From: Porphyromonas loveana
GTDB taxonomy: Bacteria > Bacteroidota > Bacteroidia > Bacteroidales > Porphyromonadaceae
Assembly (NCBI RefSeq): GCF_003096695.1
Contig: NZ_QEKY01000005.1
Coordinates: 1-64,000, forward strand
Reading direction: 5' to 3'
DNA length: 64,000 nt
The position numbers and the translations under genes were made by a program. Positions 50,703 through 59,092 of this stretch are shown here, piece after piece; the stretch's first letter is position 1; each line of letters starts with the position of its first letter. The notes beneath the pieces were generated by a model. That model saw only the letters and a program-made list of their open reading frames with translations, did no database searches and was not told the DNA's origin.

Positions 50703-51908
50703 ATGAAGAAAACACTTTTAGCAGCCGCCGTAGTGGCTTGCAGCGCATTCACCGCCGTAGCTCAGCAGAAGGCTGCGACCGAGATTGTAGAGAATCAGTT
50801 TACCATCGTCAAAGAGGTGCCCATCACCTCCATCAAGGATCAAGCCAACTCCGGTACTTGCTGGTCGTACTCCGCCATTGCATTCCTCGAAAGCGAAGCG
50901 CTGCGCATGGGCAAGCCTGCCGTAGACCTGGCCGAGATGCACGCTGTGGCTCAGGCCTATAAAGACCAAGGCGAGAAGTATGTGCGCATGCACGGCAAGC
51001 TGAACTTCAGCCAGGGCGGTTCGTTCTACGACGTGCTCCACACGCTCAAGCACCACGGTGTGGTGCCCCAAGAAACGATGGAAGGCCTCAACTACGGTAC
51101 GAAGAAGAATATGCACAGCGAGATAGCCGACGGTGCGGAAGGTTTCCTCAAAGCTATCATCACGAACCCCAACGGCAAGCTCTCTTCGGCATGGAAGAAG
51201 GCTTATGATGCTATCATCGACAGCTATCTGGGTACCGCTCCCGAGTCATTCACCTACGAAGGCAAGACCTATACGCCGAAGAGCTTCGCGCAGTACCTCG
51301 GTCTCAATGCCGACGACTACGTATCGCTCACTTCTTACACACACCATCCGTTCTATACGCCGTTCATCCTCGAAATCGAAGACAACTGGCGTTGGGAAGT
51401 GTCTTACAACCTGCCGATCGCAGAGCTGATGGAGACAATGGAGTATGCCATCAACAACGGCTATCCCATTGCTTGGGGTTCGGACGTGAGCGAAATTGGC
51501 TTCACGCGTGACGGCATTGGCGTATTGGCTGATGTGGAAGGTATCGAAGCTAAGGGTTCGGACCAAGACCGTTGGGTAGGACTCAGCCGTGGCGAGAAGC
51601 AGGCCGAAATCATGCGTATGGTAAACAGCGCAGACTGTCCCGAGATCGAACCGACACAAGAATACCGTCAGAAAGGTTACGACGAGTACTCACTCACAGA
51701 CGACCACGGTATGCTCATCTACGGTATGGCCAAGAATCAGAATGGCCGCCCGTTCTTCATGGTGAAGAACTCATGGGGCGAGACCGGTAAGCACAAAGGC
51801 ATCTGGTACGTTTCGCGCAACTTCGTAGCCGGCAAGACGATGAACATCGTACTGCACAAGAAAGCTCTCCCTGCAGCTATCGCCAAGAAATTGGGCATCC
51901 GCCAGTAA
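50703..51908 (+). CDS. Secreted PepC/bleomycin-hydrolase-type cysteine aminopeptidase
   Basis: 401 aa, family C1B. A Sec signal peptide (LLAAAVVACSAFTAVAQ) indicates export, unlike the cytoplasmic PepC of Gram-positives. The catalytic Cys53 lies in DQANSGTCWSYSA, His335 in DDHGMLIYG, Asn356 in MVKNSWGE. Length is about 50 residues shorter than typical BlmH/PepC. It probably trims peptides in the periplasm. A strong bidirectional terminator follows. Confidence 0.92.
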   Translation: MKKTLLAAAVVACSAFTAVAQQKAATEIVENQFTIVKEVPITSIKDQANSGTCWSYSAIAFLESEALRMGKPAVDLAEMHAVAQAYKDQGEKYVRMHGKLNFSQGGSFYDVLHTLKHHGVVPQETMEGLNYGTKKNMHSEIADGAEGFLKAIITNPNGKLSSAWKKAYDAIIDSYLGTAPESFTYEGKTYTPKSFAQYLGLNADDYVSLTSYTHHPFYTPFILEIEDNWRWEVSYNLPIAELMETMEYAINNGYPIAWGSDVSEIGFTRDGIGVLADVEGIEAKGSDQDRWVGLSRGEKQAEIMRMVNSADCPEIEPTQEYRQKGYDEYSLTDDHGMLIYGMAKNQNGRPFFMVKNSWGETGKHKGIWYVSRNFVAGKTMNIVLHKKALPAAIAKKLGIRQ

Positions 51909-51946
51909 TCGCATAGGGCACTCTGCCCTCTTGATCTTATAAGACA

Positions 51947-51984
51947 GAGGCCGCACCTTCATGATGGTGCGGCCTCTCTTTTTG
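51947..51984. terminator. Terminator between convergent PepC-like gene and dcp
   Basis: AGAGGCCGCACC pairs with GGTGCGGCCTCT (12 bp); CTTTTT follows on +. It lies between converging stops at 51908 and 51994 and can serve both strands. Confidence 0.85.
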
Positions 51985-51993
51985 GGTTGCCGA

Positions 51994-54033
51994 CTATGCG
52001 ATGATGCCCGTGCGTCGCAGGAGCGGATCGATGTCCGGCTCATGTCCGCGGAAGGCTACGTACAAATCCATGGCATCGGCCGTATCGCCTCGCTCCAATA
52101 TCTCTTGACGGAAGCGGGAAGCGACTCCTCTGTCGAATATGCCTGCCTCCTGAAAAGCCGCGAAGGCATCGGCATCCAATACTTCGGCCCACTTATAGCC
52201 ATAGTATCCGGCCGCATAGCCACCTGAGAAGATATGTCCGAAAGCGGTACTCATAACAGTGTGCGGCGGCGAAGGCGGGAGGACAAGAGCCTTACGCCAA
52301 GCTGCTTCTTCAAAGGCTTTGATGTCCAAGTCGTCTGCAACGGGGGCGGTGAGGCCATGCCAAGCCATATCAAGATAGCCGAAGCTGAGCTGGCGACAGG
52401 CTCCGCTCGCAGCGAGGTAATTGCGAGCAGCAAGGAGCTTGTCCACGAGGTCGGACGGCATGGGCTCACCCGTCTGATAATGGAGTGCAAAGGTGTCGAG
52501 GAAGTCTCTTTCTGACAGCCAATTCTCCATCAACTGACTGGGTAGCTCCACAAAGTCGCGAGCCACGGATGTGCCGGACAACGATCCGAACCTACACTGC
52601 GACAGCATGCCATGCAGGGCGTGTCCGAATTCGTGAAGGAAAGTCTCCACCTCTCCGGCCGTCAGCAATGCAGGTTTGTCGGCCGTCGGCGGTGTGAAGT
52701 TCATCACGATGATGATATGCGGTCGTTGCCCTTCCGATTGATCGCGCAGATTATTCATCCAAGCACCGTTTTGCTTGCCTTCGCGTGGGAAGAAGTCCGT
52801 ATAGAGCAAACCCAAATAAGAGCCGTCCTCGTCCGACACTTCATAGACTCGAACATCAGGGTGATAGACCGGAACATCCGCCCGCTCGGCGAAGGAGAGG
52901 CCGTATAGTCGTGTAGCCAGGCCGAAGACACCGCGCGTTACGCGCTCCAACTCGAAATAGGGACGCATCATCTCGTCGTCCAGGGCATAATGTGCCTGCT
53001 TGTACTGCTCCGACCAGTATGCCCAGTCCCACGGCTCCATCGTAAAGGAGGTAGGATCGGATGCCTGAGCTGCAGCCCATTGACTAATCATCTCCAGCTC
53101 TTCTTCCGCCTTGGGCTTGTATGCCTCGAGGAGCTTGTCCAGAAGTGCGTGAACGGCTTCCGGCTTCTTGGCCATTCGATCGTGAAGAGCGTAGTGGGCG
53201 AAGGTGTCGTAGCCGAGCAGATTGGATTCTTCCAAGCGGCCATTGACCATCTTACGCACGAGCGCTTCGTTGTTGTACTCATTCTGAGCAAAGCCTACAC
53301 TCATTTTCGCTTCGTACATCTGCCTGCGCAGATGGCTGTCGCCGCAATGCTTCATAAAGGCGAAGTAACTCGGAGCCGAAAGATCGAACAGCCATCCTTC
53401 CGCATGACCCCCGCGTCGGGCTTTGTCCGCTGCCAGCACCAATGCCGTCTCGGGCATGCCTGCCACAGCAGCGGCATCAGTGAGGTGCAGCTTGTAACGC
53501 TTCTCGTCCTTGAGGATGTTCTGCCCGAAAGAAAGCGAGGTGGTACTCATCTCATCGGAGAGTGCACGCAGTCGCTCCTTCTTCTCGGCAGGAAGCAGTG
53601 CACCGCTATCCACAAATCCGCGATAGCAGTTGTACAGCAACCGATACTCTTCAGTTGTGAGCGTGTCAGGAGCCGTATGCTCCCAAACGGTGCGGATGCG
53701 ATCAAAAAGGGGTTCGCTCAAGGCTATATCCGTACCAAGGCGAGTCAGCTCGGGCATGATCTCCTGCGACAGTGCCATGAGTTCGTCATTACTCTCGGCA
53801 TGCAAGAGATTGAAGAAAGCTCCGGACACCAATTCCAATCGCTCGCCACACCGCTCCAAGGCAAGGATGGTGTTTTCGAAAGTTGGCGGCATCGTACTAT
53901 GGATGATGGCGTCGGCTTCGGCTCGCTTTTCGGTCAAAGCCTGCGCAAATGCTTCTTTGAAGTCTGCAATCGTGATACGATCAAAAGGATAACTGCCGAA
54001 AGGCGTATCGAATGGTTGTAAGAGAGGATTCAT
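51994..54033 (-). CDS. dcp: Peptidyl-dipeptidase Dcp
   Basis: 679-aa M3-family zinc metallopeptidase that removes dipeptides from the C-terminus of peptides. The zinc motif HEFGH is at 467-471 with its catalytic Glu468. N-terminal QPFDTPFGSYPFDRITIADF resembles Dcp/OpdA. ATG 54033 chosen (22 residues shorter than the longest frame). No signal peptide seen. It follows the DUF3943-type gene by 34 bp on the same strand. Confidence 0.93.
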   Translation of the reverse strand: MNPLLQPFDTPFGSYPFDRITIADFKEAFAQALTEKRAEADAIIHSTMPPTFENTILALERCGERLELVSGAFFNLLHAESNDELMALSQEIMPELTRLGTDIALSEPLFDRIRTVWEHTAPDTLTTEEYRLLYNCYRGFVDSGALLPAEKKERLRALSDEMSTTSLSFGQNILKDEKRYKLHLTDAAAVAGMPETALVLAADKARRGGHAEGWLFDLSAPSYFAFMKHCGDSHLRRQMYEAKMSVGFAQNEYNNEALVRKMVNGRLEESNLLGYDTFAHYALHDRMAKKPEAVHALLDKLLEAYKPKAEEELEMISQWAAAQASDPTSFTMEPWDWAYWSEQYKQAHYALDDEMMRPYFELERVTRGVFGLATRLYGLSFAERADVPVYHPDVRVYEVSDEDGSYLGLLYTDFFPREGKQNGAWMNNLRDQSEGQRPHIIIVMNFTPPTADKPALLTAGEVETFLHEFGHALHGMLSQCRFGSLSGTSVARDFVELPSQLMENWLSERDFLDTFALHYQTGEPMPSDLVDKLLAARNYLAASGACRQLSFGYLDMAWHGLTAPVADDLDIKAFEEAAWRKALVLPPSPPHTVMSTAFGHIFSGGYAAGYYGYKWAEVLDADAFAAFQEAGIFDRGVASRFRQEILERGDTADAMDLYVAFRGHEPDIDPLLRRTGIIA

Positions 54034-54067
54034 CAAAATGAGGAAAGAAATTATATGATGAGGTTTT

Positions 54068-55561
54068 TCAGAAGAAATACCCGAAACGGAGCTGAACATC
54101 GCTCGTGTCGAATGCTACATTCGGATAGAACTTGTATTGTGTCTTGCGGATGAAGCGCCGGCCGGTCAGTGAAATAAACCACGGCCCGGGATGATAGGCG
54201 AATTCCGAACTGGCAACGATAAGTTGCGCTTTACTTTCGTCTCCTTGCACTTGGAAGACGGTCGGATCATATTGGCTCCGATCGTTGCCTTCCGCTCCTA
54301 TCCATGTAAACAGACGGTAGCCTTCAAAGCCAAGCAGCCAACTCCATCTTTTCTTGCAAGTAGCGCCAAGGTAGAGTTTGCCGCTGTATCCGCTACCGAG
54401 GTTATAGTCACGGAAGTTCACGTTGTAATGATCCGTAAGGCTGGCTCCCATCAGTACGGCATTGAAGTAAGACTCGGCATAGAAACTCAATGGTCGTTTC
54501 ACTGTGCCGCCGTGGTGCTTGAAGATGAGACCGCCCCCCAAGGCGGCTACCTGCGAGATGCGGTAAGGTGTCATGAGATTGCTGGTTGTACTGTTCTTCT
54601 TGACACGCTTCTCAGAGTTGTAGTAGTCGAAGTGCTGGAAGAGACCGCCGATGAGGACTGTCTTCTCTTTCGACACCAACTGTCGACCGGTAAGGACGCC
54701 GATCAGATTGATTTGGCTCAGCAGGGGCTGCGTCTCGGATATACTCAGTCCGGCTTTGAACTGAAAGAAATCGTACGGTGTAAAGGTTTCGGATCCGAAC
54801 TGATCGCCGTAGTCGAATCGTACGTTGAGCGTAAGAGCCGTGGCTCCGGTTCGCGTATGAAGAGCATCGGCGAGGAAGCGAAAGCCTACATCGAAGACGC
54901 CATTGACAGGTACCCTGTTGAAGATGCGTCCGCTCGTTCGGTGCGTGCGTCCCACCTCTCCGGCCGTAAGTCGGTTGAAGAAACGCATCGGATTGACTAC
55001 AGCTGCGGCAACCTCTCGCCCTGCGCGTTCCCACCCCGTAGTCCGATTGTCAATGAGAAGATCCGACACTCTATGCCCGATCTCACCAAAAGCAATACCC
55101 CCCAACGTCGTGGCGTAGAGGTCGTTGATGCTCGGCGGCTCATTCTCCATAAAAAGCTCCCACATCAAGCTGCCACATAGTGCAAACGGAATAGACGAAA
55201 TGAAACTCATACCATTGGCGCGCGCAGCATTGAAGTAGAGCGATCCGTGATAGGGGTGGGCGAAAAGGTTGGTAATAAACTGATCGTTGTCCCAGCCGAA
55301 TCCGTTCTCGAAGTTGTTCTGGATCGTATGCCAATTGATGTGTGCAAAGTCTTCGTTGACGATGTAGCGATTGAAGCCCCAGACAGCCATGTTGATGCCC
55401 ACCGTCTTTCCGATGGCACGCCAAGGCCGTCTCGGAAGAACTGTCAGCGAGTCACCATCAAATTCGATTCCTTGAATCGCCGGAAAACGCTGAGCCGAGA
55501 GCTTAGGGACTAATAGCAGGAAGAGAAGTACTAATAAGGCAACTCGCTTCATTCGGATCAT
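54068..55561 (-). CDS. DUF3943-type protein, probably outer-membrane
   Basis: 497 aa with a signal peptide (VALLVLLFLLLVPKLSAQ), a conserved N-terminal region (VGINMAVWGFNRYIVNEDFA; NNFENGFGWDNDQFITNLFA) and a C-terminal half rich in alternating hydrophobic strands ending in an aromatic (LRFGYFF), as outer-membrane barrels do. The DUF3943 label is by recollection of the FENGF.WDND pattern. Start 55561; ATG 55552 is close by. It lies 17 bp after the C10 protease gene. Confidence 0.75.
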   Translation of the reverse strand: MIRMKRVALLVLLFLLLVPKLSAQRFPAIQGIEFDGDSLTVLPRRPWRAIGKTVGINMAVWGFNRYIVNEDFAHINWHTIQNNFENGFGWDNDQFITNLFAHPYHGSLYFNAARANGMSFISSIPFALCGSLMWELFMENEPPSINDLYATTLGGIAFGEIGHRVSDLLIDNRTTGWERAGREVAAAVVNPMRFFNRLTAGEVGRTHRTSGRIFNRVPVNGVFDVGFRFLADALHTRTGATALTLNVRFDYGDQFGSETFTPYDFFQFKAGLSISETQPLLSQINLIGVLTGRQLVSKEKTVLIGGLFQHFDYYNSEKRVKKNSTTSNLMTPYRISQVAALGGGLIFKHHGGTVKRPLSFYAESYFNAVLMGASLTDHYNVNFRDYNLGSGYSGKLYLGATCKKRWSWLLGFEGYRLFTWIGAEGNDRSQYDPTVFQVQGDESKAQLIVASSEFAYHPGPWFISLTGRRFIRKTQYKFYPNVAFDTSDVQLRFGYFF

Positions 55562-55578
55562 ACTTAGGGGATGCTACT

Positions 55579-57426
55579 TCAATGCTTAATGATCTTCTCT
55601 GCTCTGTTGCCGTCATGGATGAAATAGGTACCTGCAGGAAGCTGACGCAAGTCGATAGTTGCGGACGAACCACTCATTACTGTCTTCGACAAAACTCTTC
55701 CATACATATCCTGTAGTATGAGGAAGCCGTCCTCGAGCACCCCTTCCCGCGCTATCACCGTGATGTAATCCGTCGCGGGATTGGGATAGATGCGATAAGA
55801 GGATGGTATGGTTGTGAGGGCATTGGTCTCGCTCAGGAAGGCACGTATATAGAAATTAAAGTCCATAGGCGTAGCCTTCCCATTGTTTATCGACGCAAAA
55901 GGAGCACCGTCGGACGGATTGAGTACGAAGAGATCGCCCTTCTCGAGAACAGCCGGGCCTACATCTACTCCCAACGGATAGCCTTTTTCCGCTTGGGCAG
56001 TATAGCCGATGTAGAGATCCTTACCTGTAGGAATGAGGAAAGGTGTGGTCAGCGTCACACGCATCGGTTCGCCGGCTTTCTCCACCGTTACATTCTGCTC
56101 GTATAGCACCTCTTGGCGAGTGGCGTCTCCCCAAATACAAAGCTTATAGACACATTGCGCTTCGCCGGGGAAGAACGCTATCGCTTCTATGCTTTGCCCC
56201 GCATATAAGAGAAGGTCTTCGGCAGTATAGAGATGTGCGACGGCGTAGTCAGACTTCTTGTTATCGCCCGTATAGCTGAAAGGAGTGGTACTCCATGAAA
56301 GACACTCCTCTTCCTCCGTTTCGGTCGTTGCCGGACGTATGCCCGTGATCATGATGGCGTTGTCATTATAGCCGCGTCCCTGATCCTGCGGATTGAAGAA
56401 ACCGAGTGCGTAGTAACCGTTTGCATAGCCCGTCCAACCCCAATTGACATGAATGAGTCCCTCTGCATCGATTCCATCCAAAACGAATATGTGCCCGCCA
56501 TAGCCATTGGTGTTGGCCAAATAGATGATGGGAAGTCCCTCCTGCATATCCTTGGCGATGTAAGCGTGCCATTCATCCTGAGGGATTTGGTTGATCACTT
56601 GATTGCGGGAGAAAGCTTGATAGCCGAAATAGCGACGCAGGCTAAACTCCAATTTGTTCAGATACGCACTGCTACCACTCACGCCATAGTTGGTCTGCAT
56701 ACTCACGCCACAAGCATACATCAGCCTTGCCACCGCCTCTGCTTCCGCAGGCGTATAACCAGCACCGTAAGACTCCAAGAGGAGATTCCAGTCCAGCGGG
56801 ATGGTGTCGAGGCTGACGACGAAGTCCGTCTGACTGTTGGCCGACGTATAGGACACCAATCCGACAGCTTTCTGGGGATAACCGTAATGAGCTACAACCT
56901 GTGCCATCGAAGTCGCTCCGCATCCGGTGGGAGCCGTAGTGCCGTTGATAGTCGGTGCGTATAGATTGTAAGGGGCATTCTGTCCCCACTTGGTTTTGAT
57001 GACCGGGCCTGTCGGTGTATAGTTCCTCTTGCTTGTATGCCTGCAAGCCATTGGATTCAGCACGGACAGCAACTCTTTTACCGCAGGTGGAGCCTGATTG
57101 TAGTCGAAAGTTCCCTCTCGACTATATCCTAATACGTACCGAGTGGCATTGGGATGGGCGGAGACAAGGACGAATCCCTCTCCTACTCCTATATTATAGG
57201 CTGCTACCGATACGTGATCGGGCAAAGCCACGCGGTTCAGTGCGATAGTCTCACGATCGGGGTATAGTCGTCGAGCTTGTTCGAGCGCCAACTGTTCTTC
57301 GGCAGTCGTGAGCGTTTGTGCGAAGCTGCAGAAAGCACAAGAAAAAAGGAGAAACAGGAATAGAGATACCGCTCTTATCTGCAAGATGCGATCAAAACGG
57401 AGGCCAATGGCAAGGAATGGATGCAT
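55579..57426 (-). CDS. Family C10 (streptopain/PrtT-like) cysteine protease with type IX sorting domain
   Basis: 615 aa. Signal peptide in the first ~37 residues, a prodomain to about 135, then the C10 peptidase with Cys169 in PTGCGATSMAQVV and His312 in GGHIFVLDGID. A C-terminal sorting domain (SSYRIYPNPATDYITVIA; LRQLPAGTYFI; ending KIIKH) marks it for type IX secretion to the cell surface. It is shorter than PrtT/periodontain (about 840 aa) and would be a separate paralogue. Two - strand genes follow closely. A TATCTTCG at 57461-57454 is a near-consensus -7 box. Confidence 0.9.
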   Translation of the reverse strand: MHPFLAIGLRFDRILQIRAVSLFLFLLFSCAFCSFAQTLTTAEEQLALEQARRLYPDRETIALNRVALPDHVSVAAYNIGVGEGFVLVSAHPNATRYVLGYSREGTFDYNQAPPAVKELLSVLNPMACRHTSKRNYTPTGPVIKTKWGQNAPYNLYAPTINGTTAPTGCGATSMAQVVAHYGYPQKAVGLVSYTSANSQTDFVVSLDTIPLDWNLLLESYGAGYTPAEAEAVARLMYACGVSMQTNYGVSGSSAYLNKLEFSLRRYFGYQAFSRNQVINQIPQDEWHAYIAKDMQEGLPIIYLANTNGYGGHIFVLDGIDAEGLIHVNWGWTGYANGYYALGFFNPQDQGRGYNDNAIMITGIRPATTETEEEECLSWSTTPFSYTGDNKKSDYAVAHLYTAEDLLLYAGQSIEAIAFFPGEAQCVYKLCIWGDATRQEVLYEQNVTVEKAGEPMRVTLTTPFLIPTGKDLYIGYTAQAEKGYPLGVDVGPAVLEKGDLFVLNPSDGAPFASINNGKATPMDFNFYIRAFLSETNALTTIPSSYRIYPNPATDYITVIAREGVLEDGFLILQDMYGRVLSKTVMSGSSATIDLRQLPAGTYFIHDGNRAEKIIKH

Positions 57427-57552
57427 TGTTCTTTACCTTGATAATTGAATAAGCGAAGATACGCATATTTAACCTCATTATCATGGCTTTGGTTTGGTAA
57501 TTGTCGATTTGCCGAGGTAGGGGACTTGTTTAAGGGAAGTGGGGAGTTGGAA

Positions 57553-57592
57553 GAAAAAAAGAGCGTCGGAAGGATTCTCTTCCGAAGCTCTT
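57553..57592 (-). terminator. Terminator of tRNA-Met
   Basis: On - , AAGAGCTTCGGAAG pairs with CTTCCGACGCTCTT (one mismatch), then a T-rich run. It lies 30 bp after tRNA-Met. Confidence 0.7.
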
Positions 57593-57621
57593 AAACGAAA
57601 CAAATGATTGTCACATGTAAG

Positions 57622-57695
57622 TAGCGAGACCCGGGATTGAACCGGGGACCTCATGATTATGAATCATGCGCTCTAACCAGCTGAGCTATCTCGCC
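57622..57695 (-). tRNA. tRNA-Met (CAT), elongator type
   Basis: Acceptor GGCGAGA pairs with TCTCGCT (first pair G-T); anticodon stem CATGA/TCATG with loop TTCATAA gives anticodon CAT. The G1-U72 pair and loop fit elongator tRNA-Met better than initiator (C1-A72). A tRNA-Ile with lysidine cannot be fully excluded. Confidence 0.9.
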
Positions 57696-57933
57696 AACAT
57701 CCCCACGAAAAAGCCGATGCGTTTTTCTGAGACGGTGCAAATGTAGTTGTTTTTTTGAAACGCGCAAGCAGTATCCAGTTTTTTTGCTTTCTGACGCATC
57801 TCTAGTCCTAAGAAAAGTGGAGGACTCAACCGTGGGTAAATATGGAGTTGAGCCTCCTACTCTTTGAGCGTCTTCTATCCATCATATTGCATCTATCAAC
57901 GAGAACAGGCCGCAAGCCAAAGCTGGTTTTTGT

Positions 57934-57941
57934 TACCTTTG
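57934..57941 (+). promoter_or_regulatory. Candidate -7 box upstream of a small ORF
   Basis: TACCTTTG, exact TANNTTTG. No -33 TTTG at the right distance. Confidence 0.35.
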
Positions 57942-57975
57942 TGCAGCGAGAGGAGGTGCTATAGAACGTAAATAC

Positions 57976-58152
57976 ATGAATATCAGACGGCGCCGACCGG
58001 CCATACAGAAATTGATAGTAGCAATGACGACCCATAGAGATATACCCGCAGCCAGCGAGGCTTGCCCCGTTTCCACCCTTACTCCTTGTGCACAGACGGC
58101 ACAACATCGGCCGTATAGTAGAGAGAAGTCTAAAAAACTGTACGCGATCTAA
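57976..58152 (+). CDS. Possible small Arg-rich protein (58 aa)
   Basis: ATG at 57976, 34 bp after a promoter-like box, opens a 58-codon frame MNIRRRRPAIQKLIVAMTTH ... KSKKLYAI. It has no similarity that I recognise and no clear ribosome binding site. It lies next to repeat copy C, and its 3' part may belong to DNA flanking that element. Weak call. Confidence 0.2.
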   Translation: MNIRRRRPAIQKLIVAMTTHRDIPAASEACPVSTLTPCAQTAQHRPYSREKSKKLYAI

Positions 58153-58198
58153 TGGCAGATAGGTTGAGATAAGGCCGATCATCATCGTCAAAAGCATA

Positions 58199-58524
58199 AA
58201 ATCCCCGTTGCGTTCGCACATGAACGCAACGGGGATTTGTCGTTTTTAGAGGTCACGAATTGCCTTGTGCCGGAGATCAACTTTATAAAAATGACGTTTG
58301 AACTTTATAAAGATCAGATGCAAAGATTATAATTATCAAAAGTGATCTTTATAAAGATTGAATCTAAAGATTATAAAGTTGATCTTCCAGCTGTCTAAAC
58401 ATGATCACCGAAGGATTGTGATCGTATTTTCGATCTCGTTTTGCTTTCCAAACAAGTCCCCAAAGCGCTCTTTATTTAGAATGAATCTAAACGATCATTC
58501 GTTGTTGAAAACTTTTTTGGCACC
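58199..58524 (-). repeat. Dispersed intergenic element, copy C
   Basis: Inverted relative to copies A and B. On the - strand it starts GGTGCCAAAAAAGTTTTCAA at 58524, has the GTTTAGATTCATTCTAAATA block, TTTATAAA-centred units, and ends in the hairpin 58199-58238, the longest of the three (arms AAATCCCCGTTGCGTTC and its complement around GCACAT). Confidence 0.8.
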
Positions 58525-59044
58525 TAAAAGCTGAGAAACGAACAAAAGGATTTTGAAGAATTTCCACACTTCTTCACAGTTCCGGAAGCGTTTGGCAAGT
58601 TGTTTATTGTCGGAATATCCCTATTTTGATGGGGGCATTATACCAAACTTCCTTAGTCGCATCATTATATCGTCTGTCCGATTCCGAGCGGTTATTTTGC
58701 TGCAGCACCGCCCGTGAACGCAGGATGACCGTGTGTGCAACAGCCCAAGGAAATCGCAAAAATGGGAGCCCTCCATCAACAGTATCACCATCCGAACATC
58801 AATAATGAGGGAAGTCCGCAAGCTCACGTTTGGACGGAAACTAAGACATATTTGACGTATGGCCCCCCGCATAGCATACGAGTATAGGATCTCAAATACG
58901 CTGGGAGCCGGCCTTGTGCACTTCCATGATTTCAATGCCGGAGGTTCATCGGCTCACCTAACATTCAATGTTCTCCTCTAAAGGTCAGGAGCGCTGAATA
59001 TGCGTATCCGACTTAAGTTCTTGACTGCGTGAATAAATAACTTG
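58525..59044. other. Non-coding stretch upstream of aspA
   Basis: About 520 bp. A 104-codon frame on - (58621-58935) has no promoter, signal or domain that I recognise and is not called. No tandem units seen. Confidence 0.4.
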
Positions 59045-59052
59045 TATCTTTG
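59045..59052 (+). promoter_or_regulatory. Promoter of aspA
   Basis: TATCTTTG exact -7 match; the -33 position about 20 bp upstream reads CTTG, one base off TTTG. ATG 59093 lies 41 bp downstream. Confidence 0.6.
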
Positions 59053-59092
59053 TCGGACTGTAAAAAAAAGAATCAAATACTATTCCCGTTTT

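Noticed and set aside
58621-58935. 104-codon open frame on - upstream of aspA, considered as a transposase remnant
   Set aside because: No catalytic motif or terminal repeats; resemblance to any IS could not be supported.
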